NCBI RefSeq assembly: GCF_018555455.1
Contig: NZ_JAFEJU010000001.1
Span: forward strand, 434,001-498,000
Length of the DNA stretch: 64,000 nt
Direction: 5' to 3'
Origin: Bifidobacterium colobi
Lineage (GTDB): Bacteria > Actinomycetota > Actinomycetes > Actinomycetales > Bifidobacteriaceae
The notes below the pieces were generated by a model that saw nothing but the letters and a program-made list of their open reading frames with translations, was not told where the DNA came from and searched no databases. This document shows positions 27,139-34,927 of this stretch, piece by piece. Position numbers and translations under genes: made by a program. Numbering within the stretch: position 1 is the first letter of the stretch; each line of letters begins with the position of its first letter.

Positions 27139-27169
27139 TGCTCGTGGGGGTTCAACTCCTCCACGAGCA
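27139..27169. other. Copy of the 3' part of tRNA-Leu forming a hairpin
   Basis: Bases 27139-27159 are identical to 27313-27333 of tRNA-Leu (variable-arm end, T-arm and loop). The copy continues CCACGAGCA so that TGCTCGTGG and CCACGAGCA form a perfect 9-bp stem. No acceptor or anticodon arm is present, so it is a fragment, not a tRNA gene. Confidence 0.7.
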
Positions 27170-27261
27170 AATGAACGGGCAAGCCAAGTCTGCCCCAAGC
27201 AGAGCACGACACGCCGAGGATTGTGCAATCGCGCCTGCGGGTGTAAATTAGCCGATTGTCT

Positions 27262-27347
27262 GCGAGTGTGGCGGAATGGTAGACGCGCTGTCTTCAGGTG
27301 GCAGTGAGTGTATGCTCGTGGGGGTTCAACTCCCCCCACTCGCACCA
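27262..27347 (+). tRNA. tRNA-Leu (anticodon CAG)
   Basis: Acceptor GCGAGTG pairs with CACTCGC; the anticodon stem CTGTC/GGCAG encloses loop TTCAGGT, giving anticodon CAG for CUG codons. The long variable arm (TGAGTGTATGCTCG) is typical of class II tRNAs. GGGGGTTCAACTCCCCC is the T-arm and CCA is encoded. Confidence 0.95.
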
Positions 27348-27353
27348 GCAAAT

Positions 27354-27390
27354 AAAGGGCTGGAACCGAAAGGTTCCGGCCCTTTTGCTT
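27354..27390 (+). terminator. Terminator of tRNA-Leu
   Basis: AAAGGGCTGGAACC (27354-27367), loop GAAA, GGTTCCGGCCCTTTT, then GCTTTT. One G-U wobble in the stem. Confidence 0.85.
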
Positions 27391-27505
27391 TTCGCCGCAC
27401 CGTTGTTCCGCGATCCGATGGCGACTTTGCACTGCATCTGACGAGTAGACTGTAAGCAGTGCAACACACGCAACGTGCACGCAAGGAACAGTGGGGGATG
27501 GCTCT

Positions 27506-27928
27506 ATGGTCAGCGTAAAGGACATCGAGACTAAGACGTTTCAGACCGTACGATTCAAAGAAGGGTACGACGTCGATGAGGTCGACGATTTTCTCGACCA
27601 GGTGGTCGCCCGCGCAAAAGCCGGAAATCCTATGACTCCCGCGGAAATCGCCGCGCAGACCTTCCAGACCGTACGGTTCAAGGAGGGATATGATACCGGC
27701 GAGGTTGATGAATTCCTCGCCGAGCTGGCCAATGGCGTGACCGTTGCTCCGTCCGACAACAAGAGCGATACGAACAATGTGTCTGTAGCTACGGCCGCCG
27801 CGCCCTCGGTTGTTTCATCAAAGAATAACGCCAACCGCTTCGACAGTGGCTCGCACAGCGTCACTGGCAGCTCCAGCATCTCTGGCGAGGATCCGTTCTC
27901 CGGTGGCAACGCACAGGTTCCGTGGTAA
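27506..27928 (+). CDS. Small protein with two DivIVA-type repeats
   Basis: About 140 residues. Two near-identical N-terminal motifs (TFQTVRFKEGYD-VDEV-DDFL and TFQTVRFKEGYD-TGEV-DEFL, about 41 residues apart) match the DivIVA N-terminal membrane-binding motif found in actinobacterial Wag31 and DivI1A proteins. There is no long coiled coil; the C-terminal half is Ser/Asn/Thr-rich and apparently disordered. Two lipid-binding motifs without the coil suggest a peripheral membrane or polarity protein (inference). The ATG at 27506 has GGGGG eight bases upstream; a GTG at 27491 would add five residues. Confidence 0.82.
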   Translation: MVSVKDIETKTFQTVRFKEGYDVDEVDDFLDQVVARAKAGNPMTPAEIAAQTFQTVRFKEGYDTGEVDEFLAELANGVTVAPSDNKSDTNNVSVATAAAPSVVSSKNNANRFDSGSHSVTGSSSISGEDPFSGGNAQVPW

Positions 27929-28020
27929 TCGGCAGCAACACCGACGACCGACGCTGCTGCTGTAGGCGAGACTGATCAGTATGGTGGGAAAGCCAACGAA
28001 GCGCGGGAAGAGGAGATGCG

Positions 28021-28617
28021 ATGGGTACTGCAGGCAGCAACAGCGAGCATAAGCAGTACTCTGACGACGCATCGGTCGCATCGACGGCAACCGCGGCAGC
28101 TGCACTACCGAGGCAATCCGCAAAGCCTAGGAAATCGCGAAAGCCCCGCAAATCCACCAAACCTGAGAAATACGCGCGCGGTACGCGATCGTACACAATG
28201 TCGCACATCCGCGGCAAGGATACGTCGATTGAAGTGCTGGTGCGCAGTTATCTGTTCCGTCGCGGCCTGCGATTTCGCAAGAACGACAAGCGCTACCCCG
28301 GCCACCCGGACGTGGTGCTGCCGAAGTACCGCACAATCGTATTCGTAAACGGTTGCTTCTGGCATATGCATGAAGGCTGCACGAAGCATTCGATGCCGAA
28401 GTCGAATGTGGAGTTCTGGACGGCGAAGCTGCTGCGTAATCGGGCGCGCGACGCCGCCCAGCATGCCGAGCTTGAAGCCGCTGGGTGGCGCGTCATCGTG
28501 GTGTGGGAGTGCGAGCTCGCAAAGCCCGTGCGCGAGGAGCGGCTGGGTAAGTTGTATGAGCAGATTGTTGGCGGCAATAGCACCGAAAGCAATCCCAAAC
28601 TGTTACTAGTACAGTAG
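28021..28617 (+). CDS. vsr: Very-short-patch mismatch repair endonuclease
   Basis: Nicks DNA 5' to a T in T:G mismatches that arise when 5-methylcytosine deaminates. The core (residues ~50-185) has RSYTMSHIRGKDTSIEVLVR, the catalytic PGHPDVVLPKYRTIVFVNG with the active Asp, and FWHMHEGCTKHSMPKSN with zinc ligands. An extra N-terminus of about 50 residues is unusual and ends in a basic repeat (KPRKSRKPRKSTKP); an internal start would remove part of it. Vsr genes usually travel with cytosine-5 methyltransferases, and one lies 3.5 kb downstream in the same island. Confidence 0.92.
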   Translation: MGTAGSNSEHKQYSDDASVASTATAAAALPRQSAKPRKSRKPRKSTKPEKYARGTRSYTMSHIRGKDTSIEVLVRSYLFRRGLRFRKNDKRYPGHPDVVLPKYRTIVFVNGCFWHMHEGCTKHSMPKSNVEFWTAKLLRNRARDAAQHAELEAAGWRVIVVWECELAKPVREERLGKLYEQIVGGNSTESNPKLLLVQ

Positions 28618-28634
28618 TACAACTCAGCAATGCA

Positions 28635-28671
28635 GTGGGACTTTTACTTGCCATACTAGTAAAAGTCCCAC
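28635..28671. terminator. Bidirectional terminator between vsr and the YbjQ-like gene
   Basis: GTGGGACTTTTACT (28635-28648) and AGTAAAAGTCCCAC (28658-28671) form a perfect 14-bp stem with a 9-base loop between two converging genes. Confidence 0.75.
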
Positions 28672-28713
28672 GGTTCTTGGCTGTATTTGATTGCGCATGA
28701 TTCTGAGCGGATT

Positions 28714-29046
28714 TCATCCTTGGCGCGCGAGCTGCACGGCGGTACCGGAGGCGGTGACCATGAGCATGGAGCCATCCGCACCAAGCACTTCGTAGTCGAT
28801 GTCAACGCCGACTACCGCGTGCGCGCCTATCGCCTCGGCACGCTGCTGCATTTCGGCGATGGCTTCGTTGCGCGCCTTCGTCAGCTCCTCCTCATAGCCC
28901 TGACTGCGACCGCCGAACACGTTGCGGAAGCTCGCGCCGATATCCTTGAACATGTTCACGCCGGCGACCACTTCGCCGAACACGATGCCCTGGTAATTGG
29001 TGATGACATAGCCGTCGACCGACGGCGTGGTGGTGACAAGAATCAT
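28714..29046 (-). CDS. YbjQ/UPF0145 heavy-metal-binding-like protein
   Basis: A 110-residue soluble protein of the YbjQ (DUF74) family, recognised by [47 protein letters not shown] and [14 protein letters not shown]. Members form pentamers and have been named heavy-metal binding, but the role is unproven. It converges on vsr and has AAGGAGG upstream of the ATG at 29046. Its composition matches the core genome, so it may mark the left border of the island. Confidence 0.9.
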   Translation of the reverse strand: MILVTTTPSVDGYVITNYQGIVFGEVVAGVNMFKDIGASFRNVFGGRSQGYEEELTKARNEAIAEMQQRAEAIGAHAVVGVDIDYEVLGADGSMLMVTASGTAVQLARQG

Positions 29047-29226
29047 GGTGAGCCTCCTTTGGCTTTACGCCCTTGCGACTGTGCGATTTTGCGATTGTGT
29101 TGCGATGCCTTACCGAACACGGCAAAGAACGCGGCTTACTGCAATCCTAGTGGACAATATCCGGGGCCAAGGCATCCCGATAAAGTGTCAGTAACTGTAC
29201 TGATACGAATCTGTAAGGAATGCTAC

Positions 29227-29553
29227 ATGACTCACCGACTTCTTATCGAGCTCGAATCTCGTAATGAAAAGAACGCAGTCTGGGAGAAAGCCACGGTACT
29301 GCGAACAAGCATATTCTGCCGCTTCTCCGAAGATGAGTTTGAAACCATGCTCACCAGCATAGGATTCACTGAAATCGAAAGCACTTATGATGAGACCCGC
29401 GACTACTACGACCACAACACCTACACCGGGTACTCCGGTGATTACAAGCGCTTACTTGAACAACTCAATCCAGAACTTTCGGCACTGCTGCCTCCGCCGC
29501 CGAAAGATGACGCATTCGCCGACGCGACAATCACCATCAAAATCTATTGGTGA
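29227..29553 (+). CDS. Unknown small protein
   Basis: A 108-residue acidic protein with no recognised domain. It starts MTHRLLIELESRNEKNAVW and ends in alternating hydrophobic residues (ATITIKIYW); a tyrosine/asparagine-rich segment (DYYDHNTYTGYSGDY) lies in the middle. TAAGGAATGCTAC gives a good ribosome site before 29227. No signal peptide or membrane segment. It is the first lower-GC gene of the island and stands alone, 230 bases before the restriction locus. Confidence 0.6.
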   Translation: MTHRLLIELESRNEKNAVWEKATVLRTSIFCRFSEDEFETMLTSIGFTEIESTYDETRDYYDHNTYTGYSGDYKRLLEQLNPELSALLPPPPKDDAFADATITIKIYW

Positions 29554-29782
29554 CAGGACCATCCGAACAATATGCTTTAACGCATCGCGTGAGTGGCGAC
29601 GGAAGCAAATACCCCGATAGGCCTAACGCGCTTCTTGTCCTACTGGGAACAAATAGGCACTTACAGCTCGCATACATCTCCGGAGCCGCATTATCCCTAC
29701 GAAATGCCGCACGAAAGCAACCGAATCAAGCAATCTTCTAGGTATGATTACTACAGCACAAGGAGTTGCAAAGGAGCAAAGA

Positions 29783-30574
29783 ATGCCTATGCCACAAGTC
29801 AGTAATAGACCCGATGATTCATCTGCGGAAAAAGCACAGGCATCTTTTCTGGACCATTATTTTTACCCATTCCTCGAAAGATACGGATATAAGTGGAGCA
29901 GGGAGACACGGAGAAGCCAACAGATTAAAGGAATCGACGGAACATTAACACTGGCTGGAACCACACGAACTGTAGATGAAAAAGGTGCATTCCATTATAT
30001 AAATGCCGAACTCGATACTTTTTCTTTCGAAATTCTGTCGAAGCAGAAGGAAAAAGACATTGGATGGTTCGTCGATGATTCTCATGTAACGGATTACTAC
30101 TTTGTTACCTGGCCATACGCAAAATGCGAATTCCGAATACAAGGAAAGCGCGGAAGAGTGCATCAATGCGCCAACCAAATGAATCCGCGTCTTTTGACCG
30201 AAAAATCTTTTACGGTAATTGAAGGAATGCTGATAAGTAAGATAAGCATATTCAAAATGCTTGAGCATTATGGATGGAACCGACAGAAACTAATTGACGA
30301 GGCCAACCTGCTACGCGCCGAAAGAAGATACGGGTATTCCCGATCAGGCTGCGATGATTTTGGGTTCTTCTATTCGGCCAGCAATAATAATCAAACAAAA
30401 AATTATCACGGGAAACGATATGCGGAAGAACCAATAAACCTGCTCATCAAGAAATCAAAGCTCGCTGAACTCGCACGCGGAATATATCTAATCTGTCCCG
30501 AAGGTGTTGGCGTCATAAAAGACAACCGCATCATCCCTACAGTTAATCATCAGGAGAACGTTAATGTCAGATAA
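29783..30574 (+). CDS. Unknown protein translationally coupled to the Sau3AI-like endonuclease; possible PD-(D/E)XK fold
   Basis: 263 residues, no signal peptide. After an N-terminal helix (FLDHYFYPFLERYGYKW) come QQIKGIDGTLTL, a VDEKGAFHYINAELDTFSFEI segment, GWFVDDSHVTDYYFVTWPYA and a C-terminal basic region. The order Asp, Asp-Glu-Lys, then strands with aromatic residues recalls uncharacterised PD-(D/E)XK-like proteins of phages and mobile islands, but I cannot prove it. It overlaps the next gene by 11 bases, so the two are probably co-translated. AAAGGAG precedes the ATG at 29783. Possible roles: accessory to the restriction enzyme, a second nuclease, or a DNA-binding regulator. Confidence 0.6.
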   Translation: MPMPQVSNRPDDSSAEKAQASFLDHYFYPFLERYGYKWSRETRRSQQIKGIDGTLTLAGTTRTVDEKGAFHYINAELDTFSFEILSKQKEKDIGWFVDDSHVTDYYFVTWPYAKCEFRIQGKRGRVHQCANQMNPRLLTEKSFTVIEGMLISKISIFKMLEHYGWNRQKLIDEANLLRAERRYGYSRSGCDDFGFFYSASNNNQTKNYHGKRYAEEPINLLIKKSKLAELARGIYLICPEGVGVIKDNRIIPTVNHQENVNVR

Positions 30575-32048
30575 GCACTTCAATGAAACGCGATCATATT
30601 CAAGCCTCGAAGAAGTCATGAACACCTTGCACACGGCACAAGGTAAATCGTTCCGCGAGCTCGATCAGACAGGCCGCGCCTTAACCGGAGGAAATAAAGG
30701 CTCACTCGGTCAAATCATTGAGGAATCAGTCTTAAAGTATGCCATCAACTCAGATGCCGAGCCTGATATCCGCATCGGCAATACTAGCTATGAGTTGAAA
30801 GTGACTCCGCTCAAGCACATCAAGAACGGCAAACAGATTTCAGCCAAAGAACGACTCGTTATCGATATCATCAACTACATGACGCTTGCGGCCGAGACTG
30901 ATTTTGAATCCTCAAAGATGTGGGCAAAGGCAAGGAACATAATCCTTGTCTACTACTTTGACGATCGCACTAACAAGAAAAAAGAGCTGCGCATCGATTG
31001 CAGAGTGCTTGCCGCATTTCTTATGACATATGGCGCGGATGACTTGGCAACAATCAAGAACGATTGGCAAATCATACGAGACAAAGTTGCATCCGGCCAC
31101 GCCGATTCGTTAAGCGAATCCGACACCAATTATCTCGCAGCATGCACAAAAGGCGCCAATTCCAAACAACTGCGTAAAGCACCGGCACCTTCAGGCTCTC
31201 CTACAGCGACTATTTTCGCTAAACAAAGAGCCTTCAGCCTGAAGGCATCCTATATGACTGCAGTTGCGCGAAGGCTACTCAATATAAAGAGTGATACCGT
31301 CCGTCTGCCAATGTCGAAGACACAGATTCTCGACGAATATATCGTGAGCAGAATCGCTCCATATGTCGGTCAATCCGGCAAAGCGATTGCGGCCGCACTC
31401 CAAGTGGCAACACTTCCTTCCGCCAAAAACTACAATTCGAACCTCGTCTTCGCAATGCTTGGAGCGCCTAAATCATCGATTCAGAAAATCGAGCAGTTCT
31501 CGAAAGCTGGCATCAGCCAATTTAAAGCAGTAACCGTTTACCCTAATGGTTTACCCAAAGAGCACATGTCTTTCCCCGCCATTACCGATGAGCAATGGGC
31601 TGAATGGGCAGACCCGGAAAGCACATGGGAGGATTCATTCGTCCGCGAATTCTTCGAGACCACAAAATTCCTCATCATGGTCACAAAATCACCAGTGCCT
31701 TACAAAGCTGGTCACGATAGAGCAAAGGATATCTTCTCTGGCTCGTTCCTCTGGAACATGCCAGAAGCTGACATAGAGCAATACGTCAAGCCCGTTTGGG
31801 AAACAATGCATCGTCTACTTGTCGAACATACTCCGCTCCATTACGGAGTCCGCGGGAAAAACCTTATTCCCGGTCAATCGTTCAATAAAGTATTTCATCT
31901 TCGCCCCCATGCAAGTAAGGGGAAAGACAATGGGACCGAGAATGATCGAACCATTCTCCCCACCGGAGAAATCATTACAAAACAATGCTTCTGGCTGGAT
32001 AGACGATACATCGCAAAAATCATCAAAGAGCATGATTTGCTAAAGTAG
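30564..32048 (+). CDS. Sau3AI/MutH-family type II restriction endonuclease
   Basis: 494 residues, the usual length of Sau3AI. The N-terminal half carries the MutH/Sau3AI catalytic set: NKGSLGQIIEES (Glu), EPDIRIGNTSYELKVTPLK (Asp and Glu-x-Lys) and KERLVIDIINYM. The C-terminal half should be the second, catalytically silent MutH-like domain that binds the other half-site. Known relatives cut GATC or variants; specificity here is inferred from the partner methyltransferase. AGGAG lies upstream of the ATG at 30564, overlapping the preceding gene. Codon use and lower GC mark it as acquired. Confidence 0.88.
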   Translation: MSDKHFNETRSYSSLEEVMNTLHTAQGKSFRELDQTGRALTGGNKGSLGQIIEESVLKYAINSDAEPDIRIGNTSYELKVTPLKHIKNGKQISAKERLVIDIINYMTLAAETDFESSKMWAKARNIILVYYFDDRTNKKKELRIDCRVLAAFLMTYGADDLATIKNDWQIIRDKVASGHADSLSESDTNYLAACTKGANSKQLRKAPAPSGSPTATIFAKQRAFSLKASYMTAVARRLLNIKSDTVRLPMSKTQILDEYIVSRIAPYVGQSGKAIAAALQVATLPSAKNYNSNLVFAMLGAPKSSIQKIEQFSKAGISQFKAVTVYPNGLPKEHMSFPAITDEQWAEWADPESTWEDSFVREFFETTKFLIMVTKSPVPYKAGHDRAKDIFSGSFLWNMPEADIEQYVKPVWETMHRLLVEHTPLHYGVRGKNLIPGQSFNKVFHLRPHASKGKDNGTENDRTILPTGEIITKQCFWLDRRYIAKIIKEHDLLK

Positions 32049-32129
32049 TTGTCCGCTCATTCCCCGGCGAACGGATGGCTGCGCGATGACACGGCGATTC
32101 ATCAATTTGATCTCAGCCAATCATTTAGG

Positions 32130-32167
32130 TATACTTTGCGATAAAGTATAGAACGATCGTTCGGATC
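32130..32167 (+). promoter_or_regulatory. Methyltransferase control region with palindromes and GATC sites
   Basis: TATACTTT-GCGAT-AAAGTATA (32130-32150) is a perfect 8-bp inverted repeat abutting the palindrome GAACGATCGTTC (32151-32162). GATC occurs at 32155 and 32164, just before the ribosome site AAAGGA. If the enzyme pair recognises GATC, methylation here could feed back on expression. Confidence 0.65.
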
Positions 32168-32179
32168 GAAAGGAATGTT

Positions 32180-33448
32180 GTGGCTGCTGAGATAAGGATT
32201 GCGGAGTTGTTTGCCGGAGTCGGCGGGTTCCGCTTAGGACTCGACGGCTACGGCAAACTCGGCGATGATTTCTACATGAAACCGGCAGGCCCATTCCATA
32301 CCGTGTGGGCTAATCAGTGGGAACCTATGGGTCAAGAATCCAAGCAATTTGCGTGGCGCTGCTATGAACAGCACTTCGGCAAAGGTTCTTGCGTAAACGA
32401 AGACATCGCTAAAGTCCTAGAAGAAGTTGACGCCGGAGAAAGGACGATTCCCGACTTCGATATGCTTGTCGGTGGCTTCCCCTGCCAAGACTACAGCGTC
32501 GCAAAGCCTCTCGCTCTTGCAGCTGGCATCGAAGGACGAAAAGGCGTTCTCTGGTGGAGCATTAATCATCTTCTTGAGATAAGACTGCCAAAAATTGTCT
32601 TGCTGGAAAACGTCGACCGCCTGCTTAAATCTCCCGCCAGCCAACGAGGCCGTGATTTCGCCATCATCTTGTCTTGCCTGAATCGTTTGGGGTACAACGT
32701 GGAATGGCATGTAGTCAATGCTGCTGAATATGGCATGCCCCAGCGCAGACGCCGAGTGTATATATACGCAGAGCACAATTCCGAATGGGGAGACCTCGAA
32801 AAGCGACTCCTTTCCACCGGTGTCATGGCACGCGCTTTCCCCATTAGGCCTAACGAAAAAGATAAGGGACTCGTTTATTTCAGCATCGGAAATGACCCTT
32901 ACGAAGTCACGCAGACCTTCGGTAAGGGACACAAGGTTAGCCTATTTCGCAATACCGGTGTCATGATTGACGGACAGGTAGTCACCATGAAGGCAGACGC
33001 GGAATATTCAGGCAGCCACATGACTTTAGGCGATGTACTAGTGCCTGCATCTGATGTCCCTGAGCAATTCTGGATTGACGAAACCAAACTCCCCTCTTGG
33101 ACCTATCTCAAGGGCGGGAAGAAGGAAGAGCGCACTACTTCTGCCGGCTATACATACACCTACTCCGAAGGACCGGTGGCATTCCCCGATCCGCTCACTT
33201 CGCCTAGCCGAACAATCTTGACTGGCGAAGGCGGGACAGGAGCCAGCCGCACGAAACACGTCGTAGAACAAAACGGCAGACTTCGCCGACTAGTCCCGGA
33301 CGAATTGGATCAGCTGCAAATGTTCCCGAAAGGCTGGACCGACACCGGCATGAGCGATGGGCGCCGCGCCTTCTGCATGGGCAATGCACTAGTCACTGAA
33401 ATTCCTCATCGTATTGGCGAAGTAATCGCTCAAGATTTATGCAGATGA
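32180..33448 (+). CDS. DNA cytosine-5 methyltransferase (M.Sau3AI-like)
   Basis: 422 residues with the ordered motifs of m5C methyltransferases: I (AELFAGVGGFRLGL), IV (GGFPCQDYS, catalytic Cys), VI (LLENVD), VIII (PQRRRRVYIY) and X (GNALVTEIPHRIGEVI). The variable region between VIII and IX sets specificity. By family and partner it should methylate the cytosine of GATC-like sites and protect against the endonuclease upstream. It starts at a GTG (32180) with GAAAGGA upstream; it appears to have its own promoter behind the palindromes at 32130-32162. Confidence 0.93.
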   Translation: MAAEIRIAELFAGVGGFRLGLDGYGKLGDDFYMKPAGPFHTVWANQWEPMGQESKQFAWRCYEQHFGKGSCVNEDIAKVLEEVDAGERTIPDFDMLVGGFPCQDYSVAKPLALAAGIEGRKGVLWWSINHLLEIRLPKIVLLENVDRLLKSPASQRGRDFAIILSCLNRLGYNVEWHVVNAAEYGMPQRRRRVYIYAEHNSEWGDLEKRLLSTGVMARAFPIRPNEKDKGLVYFSIGNDPYEVTQTFGKGHKVSLFRNTGVMIDGQVVTMKADAEYSGSHMTLGDVLVPASDVPEQFWIDETKLPSWTYLKGGKKEERTTSAGYTYTYSEGPVAFPDPLTSPSRTILTGEGGTGASRTKHVVEQNGRLRRLVPDELDQLQMFPKGWTDTGMSDGRRAFCMGNALVTEIPHRIGEVIAQDLCR

Positions 33449-33452
33449 AAAC

Positions 33453-33500
33453 GCGATAGACCGTTGCCTCATTCATTCTCATGACGTAACGATCTATCGC
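33453..33500. terminator. Hairpin between converging methyltransferase and nuclease genes
   Basis: GCGATAGACCGTT (33453-33465) pairs with AACGATCTATCGC (33488-33500) with one mismatch. Placed between two 3' ends, it probably works in both directions. Confidence 0.6.
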
Positions 33501-33523
33501 CATCGAACAATAGAGATATACGA

Positions 33524-34285
33524 CTAGTTCGCCGCAGCATGGGAAGCCAGCCGGTAATGACGCTCTCCGATTTTCTTCACTTCTCCACTAGAGCCGCCCT
33601 CGGAAAACCCGAATTTGAACATGGCAATGCAATCATCGGACAGTGGCTGCACGCCAATAGCGATAGGCGTGTACCCAGGCCATTTCATCTCACACACTGC
33701 TAAAGATTGCTCCACTTGCACTATTCCGATTCTTTCCCTCTCACCTTTTGCTTCAACAGGAATAATGTACTGTTTCCCGTCACTGCCTATAGCCACATAC
33801 ACTTCATCCACTTCAGCTTGAGCACCATTAGGAAGATTCGTACGCAAATGGCTTTGCAACGAGTAAGTGGTTAGTCCTAAGAAAATATCTGCAAGGCGGT
33901 TATAGCGGATTTTAGCTAATAACGCCTGTTCATCATTCCTAGAAGCAGCCAGAATAATTTCAGGCGTAGCATCTGGAATCTCAGTAGTCAGAAGAGTCTG
34001 ATCAAAATCAGTATATGACCAACTCGCAAGTTCGAAAGCGTAGCGGTCACTGGCTTTGGAACGTATAACCCATTTTTTGCCATCAGGGGCGGTACTCTCA
34101 ATTTCCGGAATTGTTGCATGCGAACGGTAATCATAAATCGGTGCTCCTAGATTCTTAGGCACACTTACTCCTATCTCACCAGCCGCTTTTCTTATATCAT
34201 CTCGAGAAAATGGAACGGATTCCATCCCTGCGCTATAAGTCGAAGAAAAGATGTGCAAGAGAATGCGCTGTCCAGCAGAAGTCAT
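33524..34285 (-). CDS. PD-(D/E)XK nuclease-like protein
   Basis: 253 residues, soluble. The C-terminal half contains AEVDEVYVAIGSDGKQYIIPVEAKGE, a clear Asp...Glu-x-Lys nuclease pattern, followed by a helix with GIVQVEQSLAVCEMKWP. The N-terminal region (SRDDIRKAAGEIGV) may be a winged helix for DNA recognition. It converges on the methyltransferase from the opposite strand. It may be a second restriction enzyme using the same methylation, or an unrelated defence nuclease; no separate methyltransferase accompanies it. Start at 34285 has AGGAG upstream. Confidence 0.7.
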   Translation of the reverse strand: MTSAGQRILLHIFSSTYSAGMESVPFSRDDIRKAAGEIGVSVPKNLGAPIYDYRSHATIPEIESTAPDGKKWVIRSKASDRYAFELASWSYTDFDQTLLTTEIPDATPEIILAASRNDEQALLAKIRYNRLADIFLGLTTYSLQSHLRTNLPNGAQAEVDEVYVAIGSDGKQYIIPVEAKGERERIGIVQVEQSLAVCEMKWPGYTPIAIGVQPLSDDCIAMFKFGFSEGGSSGEVKKIGERHYRLASHAAAN

Positions 34286-34800
34286 TATTATCTCCTAACG
34301 TCCACACTGACGCTTCAAACACATAAATACTATCTCACTAAAGTAGACAACGGAGCGAGGCTATACATCGAACACAACCATTCAGTTTTGGCTGGTGACT
34401 TTGGCAAGGATGCTTTATAGCATCTGGAACGACGTGGTCAGGGCAAAGAGTGGCCAATTGACTGCGCCGCACACGGCTTAACGAAGTGAGATGGCCATGG
34501 TCTGGCCTCTTGCTTCGCTAAACAGCTTCTTAACGCAGTGATCATGCCAATAATCGGCATAGCGGCTTCACTGGCACTTACAATCGACGCCGTTTCGCCA
34601 AGTAATGCCCATTTCACTTCTGCGACAATCACAAGCGAGATCGCACTGCCAAATAATGGACGGCAAACTTCACATAAACAGGTGGGACCACGCCGCCCCT
34701 GCTGCGTTTGGCGAAGCCGTTGGATCCGGAACTGTACCGGCATTTGATTGGCTAGCCCTGCGCTGCTAGTTGCGTCCTTCCGTAGGGCCACCGACGACGC
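34286..34800. other. Intergenic region without a supported gene
   Basis: About 500 bases between the nuclease gene and the toxin-antitoxin locus. Short open frames exist on both strands but none has a ribosome site or recognisable protein. Words such as CTTAACG(A/C)AGTGA and GCCAATAATCGGCAT recur loosely, possibly decayed coding or repeat DNA. Confidence 0.35.
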
Positions 34801-34801
34801 G

Positions 34802-34882
34802 TTTTCTGCATCATTTTCTGCATCATTTTCTGCCTCATCTGCTGGTTTTCTGCCTCATTTTGCGCTGAAATGAGGCAGAAAA
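34802..34882. repeat. 12-bp tandem repeat followed by a perfect hairpin
   Basis: TTTTCTGCATCA is repeated at 34802 and 34814, with a variant at 34826. Then TTTTCTGCCTCATTT (34846-34860) and its exact complement AAATGAGGCAGAAAA (34868-34882) form a 15-bp stem with loop TGCGCTG. It lies just upstream of the toxin-antitoxin promoter. Confidence 0.85.
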
Positions 34883-34900
34883 GGGCACTAAAGCGGTCAT

Positions 34901-34920
34901 ATATAGCATATATGCTATAT
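34901..34920. promoter_or_regulatory. Perfect 20-bp palindrome, probable operator of the toxin-antitoxin genes
   Basis: ATATAGCATATATGCTATAT reads the same on both strands and ends eight bases before the first ATG. It overlaps the likely -10 region, and the gene downstream encodes an XRE-type DNA-binding domain. Confidence 0.75.
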
Positions 34921-34927
34921 TGAGTGC

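Noticed and set aside
34438..34791. Open frames in the gap before the toxin-antitoxin genes
   Set aside because: No ribosome site, no family, and both strands are equally open.
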